Shown here one piece after another: positions 1 through 6,500 of a stretch of DNA of 6,651 nucleotides. The stretch is taken from contig JAISVE010000075.1 in assembly GCA_031271725.1 (NCBI GenBank), positions 1 to 6,651 of the forward strand, written 5' to 3'. A program made the translations under genes and the position numbers. Below the pieces are notes generated by a model. The model did no database searches. It was given only the letters and a program-made list of their open reading frames with translations, and was not told where the DNA came from. The stretch's first letter is position 1; the number at the start of each line of letters is the position of its first letter. Source of the DNA: Bacteroidales bacterium. GTDB lineage: Bacteria; Bacteroidota; Bacteroidia; Bacteroidales; P3.

Positions 1-680
1 ATAGAATACAGCCGTATATCAAAAACTTTTGCCATCTCGGCAGCGTTTACAGGATCTATATTTCCCATATTGTTTACACCGTCAGTGAGCAGGATAATAA
101 CTTTACTTTTTGCCTCACTGCTTTTTATTCTATTTATGCTTACCGCAATCCCGTCACCGATAGCAGTTCCATCCAGAATGACTCCACTTTTGAGTTCTTT
201 AAGTTTATTTAATAATATGCCCTTGTCTATTGTCAGAGGGCATTGTGTATATGCTTCGCCGCTGAATGCAACAAGGGCAATCCTGTCGTTTTTTCTTGCA
301 CTTATAAAGTCCGAGGCAACCTGTTTTGCCGCTTCGAGGCGGTTGGGGCTAAAGTCTTCTGCAAGCATACTGCTCGAAACATCCATAGCCATAACTATAT
401 CTATACCGTGTATTGTCTGTTCGTCATTTTTTGATGTTGATTGCGGACGTGCCAATGCTACAATTAGAAAGCCGATGACAAGCAGCCTCAGTACAGGAAT
501 AACAGGGTATAGATATTGTTTGACCGTTTTTCTCTGCTTGCCGTCAAAACCGGCATGCGAAAAATGTAGGGTTGTTTTTGTTGATTTGTCCTTAAATATG
601 TACCATGCCGCCAATAGTGGCAGTATTAGCAGTGCCCACAGTATGGAAGGATACAAAAATTCAACGTTTCCTATTGCCAT
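1..680 (-). CDS. batA: BatA-type VWA-domain membrane protein (partial, C-terminus off the left edge)
   Basis: My reverse-complement reading from the ATG at 680-678 is open for 226 codons to the window edge, so the C-terminal part is missing. Residues about 9-29 and 56-77 are hydrophobic membrane segments, and the second ends in ALARPQ, typical of BatA/BatB proteins. A von Willebrand factor A domain follows with a complete metal-ion-dependent adhesion site: D100-V-S102-S-S104, T172 in LDGTAIGDG and D200 in LLTDG. In the family these proteins sit in the inner membrane with the VWA domain in the periplasm and act with MoxR, DUF58 and BatD-like partners. The start lies 7 bp after the stop of the upstream secreted-protein gene, so co-transcription is likely. 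BatB is the main alternative, but being the first VWA gene after the BatD-like gene favours BatA. Confidence 0.9.
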   Translation of the reverse strand, partial: MAIGNVEFLYPSILWALLILPLLAAWYIFKDKSTKTTLHFSHAGFDGKQRKTVKQYLYPVIPVLRLLVIGFLIVALARPQSTSKNDEQTIHGIDIVMAMDVSSSMLAEDFSPNRLEAAKQVASDFISARKNDRIALVAFSGEAYTQCPLTIDKGILLNKLKELKSGVILDGTAIGDGIAVSINRIKSSEAKSKVIILLTDGVNNMGNIDPVNAAEMAKVFDIRLYS

Positions 681-687
681 GTATGTA

Positions 688-900
688 CTAATTCTTTAAT
701 ATTTTTACGGGAATAATTGCATTTTCCGTGCGAATTGTTACAATATAATTGCCGAATTGAAGTGATTGCAAATCTATAGCATGCTTATTTCCTTGCTGAC
801 GCATCAACACCCTGCCTTGCAAATCCATCACAACAATTTCTTTTATGATTTGGTCGGTTTCAATATGCAGTTTGTCAGTTACAGGATTGGGATAGGTATT
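688..900 (-). other. Type IX secretion C-terminal sorting domain
   Basis: This covers codons 764-833 of the secreted protein. The landmarks of the Por_Secre_tail (type A) family are visible in order: a PNP motif followed by a strand (TYPNPVTDKLHIET), a central strand with D-x-x-G-R (VVMDLQGRVLMRQ), an L-x-x-G-x-Y-x-V strand (LQFGNYIVTIRT), and a short basic end (VKILKN). In this family the domain is recognised by the T9SS translocon and is usually removed on export, with attachment to A-LPS by PorU in many species. Sec export is also required, and the N-terminal signal peptide supplies it. Confidence 0.88.
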
Positions 901-3189
901 GATTTGTTCTTGCAGTATTGAGTTTGCATTTGCCACGTCACCGTTTGCACAATCGGCAAGCATTTGCAGCAATTTAACAATGCTGTCCTGCGATTGAGCT
1001 ATGTTGTCTTCCAAGTGGATTATATTGCCTTGTAATAGGAATATGCTATCTTTCAGAATTTCGTTCTCAAGTTCCAGTGTAATAACCATATCATATAAGC
1101 GCAAGGTGTCGCTGGTAAGTTCGCTATTGTCTGCCGACAGTGCGTGATTTTGCGTTTTCAATACTCCGGTTGTTGTATTCAAATTGTCAGTGTTATTTCT
1201 TAATGCCATAATAATTTCATGGAGCCTTGCAGTGTCAGCTTGCAATATTACGATTGTCGTATGCAAAATTGCAGTATCGCTTTGCAAGATTTCTACTGTT
1301 TCATGTAAAATTGCAGTGTCATTTTGCAATGCTGTAATAATTGCATAGAAGTCTGTCGTATCACATTTTATCGTATCACATGGTAATGATTCAGCAATAA
1401 TTGCATTGAGATTTGCAGTATCGTTTTGCAATGCTTCAATAATATCATGAAGGTTTGCCGTATCATTTCTTAATGTGGCAATAAGAAAGCTGTCCTTGTT
1501 GATCATTGGACCAAACGATGCTTTAATCGTGTGTTCTTCCCGCACATTGTGAAATGTGTGGGCATAAAACCGTTCGGCGAAAGCATCGGGTTGTTCCGTG
1601 CCATCTACAAGTAACTTGGAAATGGAGAAACCGTTATTGGATACAATAACGTACATCTGCGAACTTCCAAATTCAACGATGCTGTTGCCTGCCGGACTGA
1701 TTAAACCGTTTGCGCCCTCAATAGAAGCCGTAATCTGAAATTTCAGAATCTCAAAAATAATATCAATAGTGTGCGGAGCGGAAAGACTCTTAAACTCGTA
1801 GTAACCTTTAGCAACTGCCTCCGGATTATTAACGCCGTCAATTAAAACCTGAGCGATTTTATAGCCTGTGTCCGGCTTAAAGTCAAAACGTTGATTGCTG
1901 AAATGTTTTAAGGTAAGCGTATTAGACGGAGTAATTGTTCCGTGTCCGCTGCTTACGGATGGTACAATGTTATATTCTTTCAATACAAAAGTTGCCGAAA
2001 TAGAATGGTTTGCCGTTATGTTTTTGAAAGTGTAGTAGCCGGTGCTTATGGGGGTATTATTGACATATCCGTCAATTCTGATTTGTGAAATTTTATAACC
2101 TTCGTTGGGAGTGAAAGTAAATCTTGCGCTGTCGCCATGCAGTGCCGTGTATTTGCTGCCTGTTGTTCCGTTGGGGTGAATAATAGTTCCGTTACCGCTG
2201 GTAACGGTTGTGGTTATATCATAGGGAATACGCTCAAATTCTGCACGAATAGTGTGGTCAGCCTGCAAGTTTTTGAATGTATAGATGCCACTGCTTACTG
2301 CTTCCGGATTATTTGTGTCATCAATCCAAACTTTGGCAATTCTATAGCCTATGTCCGCTTTGAATTTGTAGGTGCAATCCAGTCCTTCTTCTATTACTGT
2401 ATCCCCGATAGGCGTGATGCTTCCGTTGCTTCCTGCTGAGGCAGAAATCTCGTATGTAACAAAAGGCGTGTAGGTAAAGGTGATTTTTGGGAAAAACCAA
2501 GAGAGCCTATCTTGTCCTCTCTCTATGGTTGCACCGATTTGTTTATCTCCATAAGAGTAGCGGCTTATCCCATATCGAGGATCTTTTTTCCAGTCTTGGT
2601 TTGTGGGGTCACTTGAGCCATCGTCATGCATCGTGCCTCCTATAAAATGTGTACTGTACTGAGGCCCTTTTTCTTTGACGGCAACGTCTATCAACAAGCT
2701 TTTATCTCCCATATATCTTAGCGGCGGATTGAAGGTGAACTCCATAACGCCGTTGGAGTAGCTCAGGTTGCCGGTGTAGGTTGCCGCCGGAAGTTTGGAA
2801 ACGTCTATAAAGCCATCCGACAACTTTGCCGTGACAGGCACTTCCACCACCTTAACCACTGCATTAATATTATAATTGTAATCAGCATCACTATGATTGT
2901 TATCACCATTATCCACCGTATTCACATAGTAGGTGATTTTCGAAATGCGCGAGTAGGTCATGTTATACACCCAGTCGAGTTTGTAAATTGTTTGTGTATG
3001 AAATCCCCTGTCTGCGTACCACCCATAAATAGGAGTACTCTGGGTAGTGCCCTTGAAGGCATCGTAATGAGAAACCGTAATTCCGTAGCTTCCGTCAATA
3101 GTGTGCTTCAGTGGTTGCGCGTTTAGCAGTGCTGTTGCCGCTGTTGCCAATAATAAGGCAAAAATGAAGGAGGTTTTTAGCGTTTTCAT
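688..3189 (-). CDS. T9SS-exported surface protein with divergent InlB-type repeats and coiled coil
   Basis: An 833-residue protein that I cannot assign to a named family. Residues 1-24 form a signal peptide (MKTLK, hydrophobic core, LLNAQ). Residues about 28-245 are a beta-rich domain running from TPIYGWYAD to PKITFTYTPF; this pattern resembles one I recall from N-terminal regions of Bacteroidota secreted proteins. Four repeats of about 75-80 residues follow (about 246-319, 322-402, 405-480, 483-559), each with a GxNGxIxP-like start, a GYKIxxVxIDG core and an xHTIxAxFE end, matching divergent InlB B-repeats. Residues 566-745 are a predicted coiled coil built on a 14-residue NDTAxL repeat. Residues 764-833 are a type A T9SS sorting domain (TYPNPVTDKLHIE, VVMDLQGRVL, GNYIVTIRT, K at the end). 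The protein should cross the outer membrane by T9SS and be surface-attached or released. The gene starts 12 bp after the BatD-like stop and ends 7 bp before batA, with no internal promoter or terminator seen. Adhesion or scaffolding is only a guess. Confidence 0.93.
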   Translation of the reverse strand: MKTLKTSFIFALLLATAATALLNAQPLKHTIDGSYGITVSHYDAFKGTTQSTPIYGWYADRGFHTQTIYKLDWVYNMTYSRISKITYYVNTVDNGDNNHSDADYNYNINAVVKVVEVPVTAKLSDGFIDVSKLPAATYTGNLSYSNGVMEFTFNPPLRYMGDKSLLIDVAVKEKGPQYSTHFIGGTMHDDGSSDPTNQDWKKDPRYGISRYSYGDKQIGATIERGQDRLSWFFPKITFTYTPFVTYEISASAGSNGSITPIGDTVIEEGLDCTYKFKADIGYRIAKVWIDDTNNPEAVSSGIYTFKNLQADHTIRAEFERIPYDITTTVTSGNGTIIHPNGTTGSKYTALHGDSARFTFTPNEGYKISQIRIDGYVNNTPISTGYYTFKNITANHSISATFVLKEYNIVPSVSSGHGTITPSNTLTLKHFSNQRFDFKPDTGYKIAQVLIDGVNNPEAVAKGYYEFKSLSAPHTIDIIFEILKFQITASIEGANGLISPAGNSIVEFGSSQMYVIVSNNGFSISKLLVDGTEQPDAFAERFYAHTFHNVREEHTIKASFGPMINKDSFLIATLRNDTANLHDIIEALQNDTANLNAIIAESLPCDTIKCDTTDFYAIITALQNDTAILHETVEILQSDTAILHTTIVILQADTARLHEIIMALRNNTDNLNTTTGVLKTQNHALSADNSELTSDTLRLYDMVITLELENEILKDSIFLLQGNIIHLEDNIAQSQDSIVKLLQMLADCANGDVANANSILQEQINTYPNPVTDKLHIETDQIIKEIVVMDLQGRVLMRQQGNKHAIDLQSLQFGNYIVTIRTENAIIPVKILKN
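1176..1473 (-). repeat. Imperfect 42-bp (14-residue) coding repeat, NDTAxL coiled coil
   Basis: Within the secreted protein the six-residue motif NDTAxL or a close variant starts at residues 575, 589, 623, 637, 651 and 665, so the period is exactly 14 residues (two heptads). A related SDTLRL is at 693. Between the second and third copies the register breaks at a CDTIKCDTTDF stretch (604-614), which also holds a Cys pair at 604 and 609. Leu and Ile fall at heptad positions (for example L580, I583, L587, L594, I597), which supports a coiled coil. At DNA level the copies are clearly related but diverged. Confidence 0.8.
1513..2454 (-). repeat. Four tandem divergent InlB-type repeats (protein level)
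   Basis: Codons 246-559 encode four units with the same plan: a strand with SGxGTI or NGSI, a GYKI strand, a VxIDG turn, a YTFKN-like strand and a final HTIxAxFE strand. Units 1 and 3 share NNPEAV after the ID turn. Unit 2 has NNTPIS there, and unit 4 is the most diverged (GFSISKLLVDGTEQPDAF). Such repeats are common stalk-like beta modules of surface proteins in many bacteria, so by themselves they do not reveal a ligand. Confidence 0.8.
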
Positions 3190-3201
3190 AATATTTGTTT
3201 G

Positions 3202-4206
3202 TTATTTTTCGGTGTTTTTTGTTGTGCTTTGTTCTTGTGTTTGCTCCGGCTCCTGTTCTTGCTTTGGGGCTTCAATTTCAGTTTCGCTCTCGATATATTT
3301 TAATACCATAGCATAACATGTTTCGTTGTCGCTTGGAAGCGGTGTGCTTTTTGCAAACTTTGCAAGGTCGGCAGTTGTGAGTACAAAGCCGAAATCCTGT
3401 GTGGCGTTTTTATTGTTCGGGAAAGTTGCAGTGAAGGCATCCAGCACCTCGTCACTTGTCATTTCAAGCGCGGCAATATCGTAACGCGCATACAGGTATT
3501 GGCGCAAAATATCTGTAAGCACAGTGTAATATTCTTTGATGGCATTTTGTTGCCACAATTTTTTTTCATGCAATTCTTTCAATGCTTGCAAAGCTGCTTG
3601 ACGCGGTGACAGTGCAGGTTTTCTGGGACGTAAAAACAAGGGCTCGTCTTTTCTTCTTTTAAGGAAATATAAAAGTCCTAAAGCTATTAAGGCGAGTGAT
3701 ACTGCAACAATAGTAATTGTTAGCCAATTCGATTTTAAGAACTCAACAAAACGTTCTCCGAAACCTATTTTTTCAATGGGCGCAATATCTCTTATATCTG
3801 CTGTGGTATCAACAGCAGGATAACTAACGGTAAATTTGAATGTGTCCGAATAAACAATTTGTCCGCTCGGGCTGTTGGGGTTTATGTAGAATTGCAGAGG
3901 AGGAATTGTATATTCACCGGCTTCATAAACTGCAAATTTGTATGTTACGAGTTGTGAGTAATTGCCCTTTGTTTGAAGTGTGTCGGACTTTGGTATAACA
4001 GGAAAAAATTCTATGCCCGAGAAATTTTCAGTTGCGATTTGCGGAAATCTTATATGTTCAAGATTGGAAGATGTATAACTTAATGTAAGCGATAATTCAT
4101 CGCCGACCTGTTTAACCGTATCTGGAATAAAAACGCTTACTTGCGCTTTTGCAGGTAGAAGAGTGGCAAGAGATATGACAAGTATTATTAACAACTTCTT
4201 TCTCAT
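3202..4206 (-). CDS. BatD-like single-pass membrane protein of the Bat operon
   Basis: A 334-residue protein. Residues 1-21 form a signal peptide (RKK, hydrophobic core, LLPAKAQ). Residues about 22-130 are a beta-rich periplasmic domain of BatD type (VSVFIPDTVKQVGDELSLTL, then an AGEYTIPPL strand). A single membrane helix spans about 161-182 and is followed by KRRK, so the C-terminal half is cytoplasmic. That half is helical (PRQAALQALKELHEKKLW, IKEYYTVLTDILRQYLYARYDI) and resembles the region that follows the membrane helix in DUF4381/BatD-like proteins. The last 25 or so residues are rich in Glu and Gln and probably disordered. The start codon overlaps the DUF58 stop as ATGA, which implies translational coupling. 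By position it is the short BatD-like protein usually found between DUF58 and batA in Bacteroidota, not the longer BatD further downstream. Its molecular role is not settled for the family. Confidence 0.85.
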   Translation of the reverse strand: MRKKLLIILVISLATLLPAKAQVSVFIPDTVKQVGDELSLTLSYTSSNLEHIRFPQIATENFSGIEFFPVIPKSDTLQTKGNYSQLVTYKFAVYEAGEYTIPPLQFYINPNSPSGQIVYSDTFKFTVSYPAVDTTADIRDIAPIEKIGFGERFVEFLKSNWLTITIVAVSLALIALGLLYFLKRRKDEPLFLRPRKPALSPRQAALQALKELHEKKLWQQNAIKEYYTVLTDILRQYLYARYDIAALEMTSDEVLDAFTATFPNNKNATQDFGFVLTTADLAKFAKSTPLPSDNETCYAMVLKYIESETEIEAPKQEQEPEQTQEQSTTKNTEK

Positions 4207-5063
4207 TTTGCAAATAATGAAATTAAAGGTTTAACATAATCCTCGCTCGTACTGATGTGTGTATTGCGCATACCGTACTTTAAGAAAATCTTTTTTGCGT
4301 ATTCTTCATGCTCTTCAAACACGTTTGCGTAAAGGTCTCTGTTATACTTAGACCCGGTGTCTATGGTAAATGTTTTGTTTGTTTCGTTGTCGTAAAAGCG
4401 CACAAGTCCAACGTTTGGAATGCGTGCTTCAAGGGTATCATTGATAACAATAGCGTTCAGGTCGTGTTCCTTTGCAACGATTTTCAGAGCGTCATCGTAA
4501 TTGTTATCAAGAAAGTCGGATATTAAAAATGCGGTACATTTTCGTTTTTGCACGTTCTTAAAAAAGCGTAACGCTTCACTTATCGAAGTGCCTTTTTCCT
4601 GCGGGGTAAAGTCAACCATTTCACGAATTATACGCAAGATATGTGTTCTGCCTTTTTTAGGTGGTATAAATTTTTCTATTTTTGAACTGAAAAAAATCAC
4701 CCCCACTTTATCATTATTTTCAATGGCGGAAAATGCAAGAGTAGCGGCAATCTCGGTGATGGTGTCTTTCTTGCTGCGCACGGTGCTGCCGAAATCATTA
4801 GAAGCACTGACGTCTATTAAAAGCATAAATGTAAGTTCGCGTTCCTCTTCAAAAATTTTAACGTAAGGATGTCCGAAACGCGCGGTAACATTCCAGTCGA
4901 TAAAGCGAATATCATCTCCGTATTGATATTCGCGTACTTCGCTAAAAGTCATACCACGTCCCTTAAAAGCACTGTGATACTGTCCCGAAAAAATTTGCTT
5001 GGACAGCCCCCGTGTTTTTATTTCAATTTTACGGACTTTCTTTAATATATCACTTGTTTCCAT
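4203..5063 (-). CDS. DUF58 domain protein of the MoxR/Bat operon
   Basis: A 286-residue protein without membrane segments, so probably cytoplasmic or peripheral; many DUF58 proteins of other phyla have two N-terminal helices that are absent here. The DUF58 signature is clear: FSEVREYQYGDD at 40-51, then RFIDWNVTARFG at 53-64. The fold continues as a VWA-like domain with a metal-site motif D84-V-S86-A-S88 in LLIDVSAS, a Thr in KGTSISEAL (T159) and an Asp in LISDF (D183), so the metal site looks intact. The ATG at 5063 is followed at once by an acidic-basic helix (METSDILKKVRK). The gene lies 141 bp after moxR, separated by a structured element, and overlaps the next gene by 4 bp. In the family DUF58 proteins work with MoxR ATPases; a direct partner is not proven by sequence. 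Confidence 0.93.
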   Translation of the reverse strand: METSDILKKVRKIEIKTRGLSKQIFSGQYHSAFKGRGMTFSEVREYQYGDDIRFIDWNVTARFGHPYVKIFEEERELTFMLLIDVSASNDFGSTVRSKKDTITEIAATLAFSAIENNDKVGVIFFSSKIEKFIPPKKGRTHILRIIREMVDFTPQEKGTSISEALRFFKNVQKRKCTAFLISDFLDNNYDDALKIVAKEHDLNAIVINDTLEARIPNVGLVRFYDNETNKTFTIDTGSKYNRDLYANVFEEHEEYAKKIFLKYGMRNTHISTSEDYVKPLISLFAK

Positions 5064-5080
5064 TTATTATTGCTGTAGTT

Positions 5081-5200
5081 CGTGCGTTAGGGATTGAGCC
5101 GGCATCCTTTTCGGTGAGCCGTAAGGCGAAACGAAAAGATACAGGCGAAAACCCGGACCGCACGTCAAGGGCGTGAGCCCGCAGACGGGCGGTAACGCCA
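5081..5200 (+). ncRNA. Structured interspersed element or candidate RNA between moxR and DUF58
   Basis: Read on the plus strand, 5081-5164 folds as one nested imperfect stem: CGTGCG (5081-5086) with CGCACG (5159-5164), GGG (5090-5092) with CCC (5152-5154), GCC (5098-5100) with GGC (5144-5146), CTTTTCG (5107-5113) with CGAAAAG (5132-5138), and GCC (5118-5120) closed by a GTAA tetraloop on GGC (5125-5127). The internal loops are nearly symmetric, and the gtga/gaaa loop allows tandem G-A pairs. GNRA-type loops appear only in the plus reading, which suggests that strand if it is an RNA. It is visibly more G+C-rich than its surroundings. The core (GGGATTGA, GGCATCCTTTT, AAAAGATACAG) resembles intergenic repeats I recall from Bacteroidota; the Rfam Flavo-1 family is one candidate, unverified. 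It may be only a mobile or selfish repeat with no function in this operon. Confidence 0.5.
5169..5199. repeat. Cluster of three overlapping short hairpins
   Basis: Three perfect inverted repeats share arms: GGGC-GTGA-GCCC (5169-5180), GCCCG-CAGA-CGGGC (5177-5190) and GGCG-GTAA-CGCC (5188-5199). They cannot all form at once: the middle one excludes the outer two, or the outer two form together as GNRA-capped hairpins. The cluster lies 5 bp past the moxR stop in the operon direction. No T-tract follows on the minus strand, so it is not a standard terminator; it might weaken read-through or protect the moxR mRNA end. It is probably the 3' part of the same element as 5081-5164. Confidence 0.6.
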
Positions 5201-5204
5201 CATT

Positions 5205-6197
5205 TTATGGCACTTCAACTGTGTTTAAAATATCTGTCAGTATGTCTTCAGTTGTGATGTTCTGCGCTTCTGCTTCGTAAGTTAAGCCGATGCGGTGGCG
5301 CATTACGTCAAAACATATCGCACGAATATCTTCAGGGATAACGTAGCCTCTGCGTTTAATGAATGCATAAGCTTTTGAGGCAAGGGCAAGGTTGATGCTC
5401 GCACGCGGGGACGCGCCATAGGAAATCATGCTTTTATATTTTTCCAACTTGTATCTTTCGGGGAAGCGCGTTGCGAACACAATATCAGTAATATAGTTCT
5501 CAATTTTTTCGTCAAGGTAAACTTCTCTTACAAGTTTGCGTGCGGAAAGAATTTCGCCCGTTGTAACAACTTTGCCGACTTTTACACGCTCTCCGCCGAC
5601 ATTTTGGCGGATGATTTGTTTTTCTTCTTCTTTCTCGGGATAGCCGATAACTACCTTCATTATAAACCTGTCAACCTGTGCTTCGGGAAGCGGATATGTT
5701 CCTTCCTGTTCTATGGGGTTTTGTGTGGCAAGAACCAGGAAAGGGCTTGCAAGTTCAAATGTTTTTTCACCGATTGTTACCTGATGTTCCTGCATCGCTT
5801 CGAGCAGCGCACTTTGCACTTTTGCAGGGGCGCGGTTTATTTCGTCTGCAAGCACGAAGTTCGCAAAAACCGGACCTTTACGGGTTGTGAAAGTTTCGTC
5901 CTTCATGCTGTAAATTTGTGTGCCGATAAGGTCTGCGGGTAAAAGGTCGGGCGTGAATTGTATGCGGTTAAATTTCGCATCTATTGCTTCCGACAATGTT
6001 TTAATGGCAAGGGTTTTTGCCAATCCGGGAACACCTTCCAAAAGTATGTGTCCGTCTGCCAGAAGCCCTACGAGCAGGCGTTCTACCATGTTTTTTTGCC
6101 CGACAATTGCCTTTTTAACTTCCATAAGAAGCAGGTCTATAAAGGCACTTTCGCGCTGAATTTTTTCGTTTAATTCTCTGATGTCGGTTTGTTCCAT
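5205..6197 (-). CDS. moxR: MoxR-family AAA+ ATPase
   Basis: A 330-residue cytoplasmic protein of normal length for MoxR. ATPase motifs are complete: Walker A G55-VPGLA-K61-T62, Walker B VLADE with D118 and E119, sensor 1 LATQNP with N160, a likely arginine finger in QVDRFIM (R177), and sensor 2 GASPRAS (R265). The lid domain follows to the C-terminus. MoxR proteins couple ATP hydrolysis to assembly or activation of partners carrying VWA domains, and the DUF58 and BatA genes downstream are the expected partners. It is the first gene of the operon, about 110 bp downstream of a predicted promoter. The ATG at 6197 begins a helix (MEQTDIRELNEKI) usual for the family start; no better upstream start is seen. 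There is no strong Shine-Dalgarno sequence, as is normal in Bacteroidota. Confidence 0.95.
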   Translation of the reverse strand: MEQTDIRELNEKIQRESAFIDLLLMEVKKAIVGQKNMVERLLVGLLADGHILLEGVPGLAKTLAIKTLSEAIDAKFNRIQFTPDLLPADLIGTQIYSMKDETFTTRKGPVFANFVLADEINRAPAKVQSALLEAMQEHQVTIGEKTFELASPFLVLATQNPIEQEGTYPLPEAQVDRFIMKVVIGYPEKEEEKQIIRQNVGGERVKVGKVVTTGEILSARKLVREVYLDEKIENYITDIVFATRFPERYKLEKYKSMISYGASPRASINLALASKAYAFIKRRGYVIPEDIRAICFDVMRHRIGLTYEAEAQNITTEDILTDILNTVEVP

Positions 6198-6297
6198 ATT
6201 ATAGTTGTTTTTATTGCTGTATTTGTAGCTGTAGTTTGTACAAAAACACCCTCGTTATTGTTTGCAAATATTGTGCCAAAATTAATAAGCCGATACA

Positions 6298-6311
6298 AGT
6301 TGTGCACAACT
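6298..6311. promoter_or_regulatory. 14-bp perfect palindrome at the predicted moxR transcription start
   Basis: AGTTGTGCACAACT reads the same on both strands. It sits 2 bp downstream of the predicted -7 element of the moxR promoter, so it would cover the transcription start. A dimeric repressor bound here would block initiation. No regulator gene lies nearby, so the binding protein is unknown. Confidence 0.45.
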
Positions 6312-6313
6312 AA

Positions 6314-6344
6314 CAAATATAAGTATTACTTGATAAAAAATCAA
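6314..6344 (-). promoter_or_regulatory. Bacteroidota-type promoter for the moxR operon
   Basis: On the minus strand a TTG (6344-6342) is followed after exactly 20 nt by TATATTTG (6321-6314), which fits the Bacteroidota primary sigma consensus TTG, 19-21 nt, TAnnTTTG. Transcription would start near 6305-6309, leaving a 5' leader of about 110 nt before moxR. An inverted repeat CTTGAT-N5-ATCAAG (6329-6345) overlaps the TTG element. The match was found by eye. Confidence 0.6.
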
Positions 6345-6392
6345 GGTTGCCGTCCGATTAGAAATTCAGGTTACTGTTCGATTAAAAATTCA
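6345..6392. repeat. Imperfect tandem 24-bp repeat
   Basis: Unit 1 (6345-6368) and unit 2 (6369-6392) agree at 20 of 24 positions; the shared parts include CGATTA and AAATTCA. All four differences are transitions, with G or C in unit 1 and A or T in unit 2. The repeat lies just upstream of the moxR promoter in the direction of transcription. Confidence 0.65.
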
Positions 6393-6435
6393 GCCCTAAA
6401 AGTTGTAAATATGCTAAAAAAGATGCCTGCCGACT

Positions 6436-6500
6436 ATGCTGGAGGTTTTCTGTTACTGTCTGGAAATTTTTCCGTTATTATGCTGAAAGATTTTCTGTTA
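6436..6500. repeat. Direct repeat of about 20 bp, 44-45 bp apart
   Basis: The segments 6436-6455 and 6480-6500 both start with ATGCTG and end with TTTTCTGTTA, differing inside by one gap and two substitutions. They might be paired binding sites for the divergent gene or decayed duplications; I see nothing that decides between these. Confidence 0.45.

Noticed and set aside
70..699. 209-codon plus-strand open frame overlapping the batA start
   Set aside because: The minus strand over the same bases encodes a clear BatA VWA domain with an intact metal site; the plus frame shows no recognisable domain.
1176..1473. CRISPR-like array
   Set aside because: The periodic 42-bp units are in frame, diverged and without distinct spacers; they encode a coiled coil.
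5169..5199. Rho-independent terminator after moxR
   Set aside because: The hairpins are strong but no T-tract follows on the minus strand, and the downstream genes belong to the same operon type. In the plus direction only four T follow at some distance.
5081..5200. tRNA or tmRNA gene
   Set aside because: The fold is one long nested stem plus small hairpins; no cloverleaf, T-loop or CCA end can be drawn.
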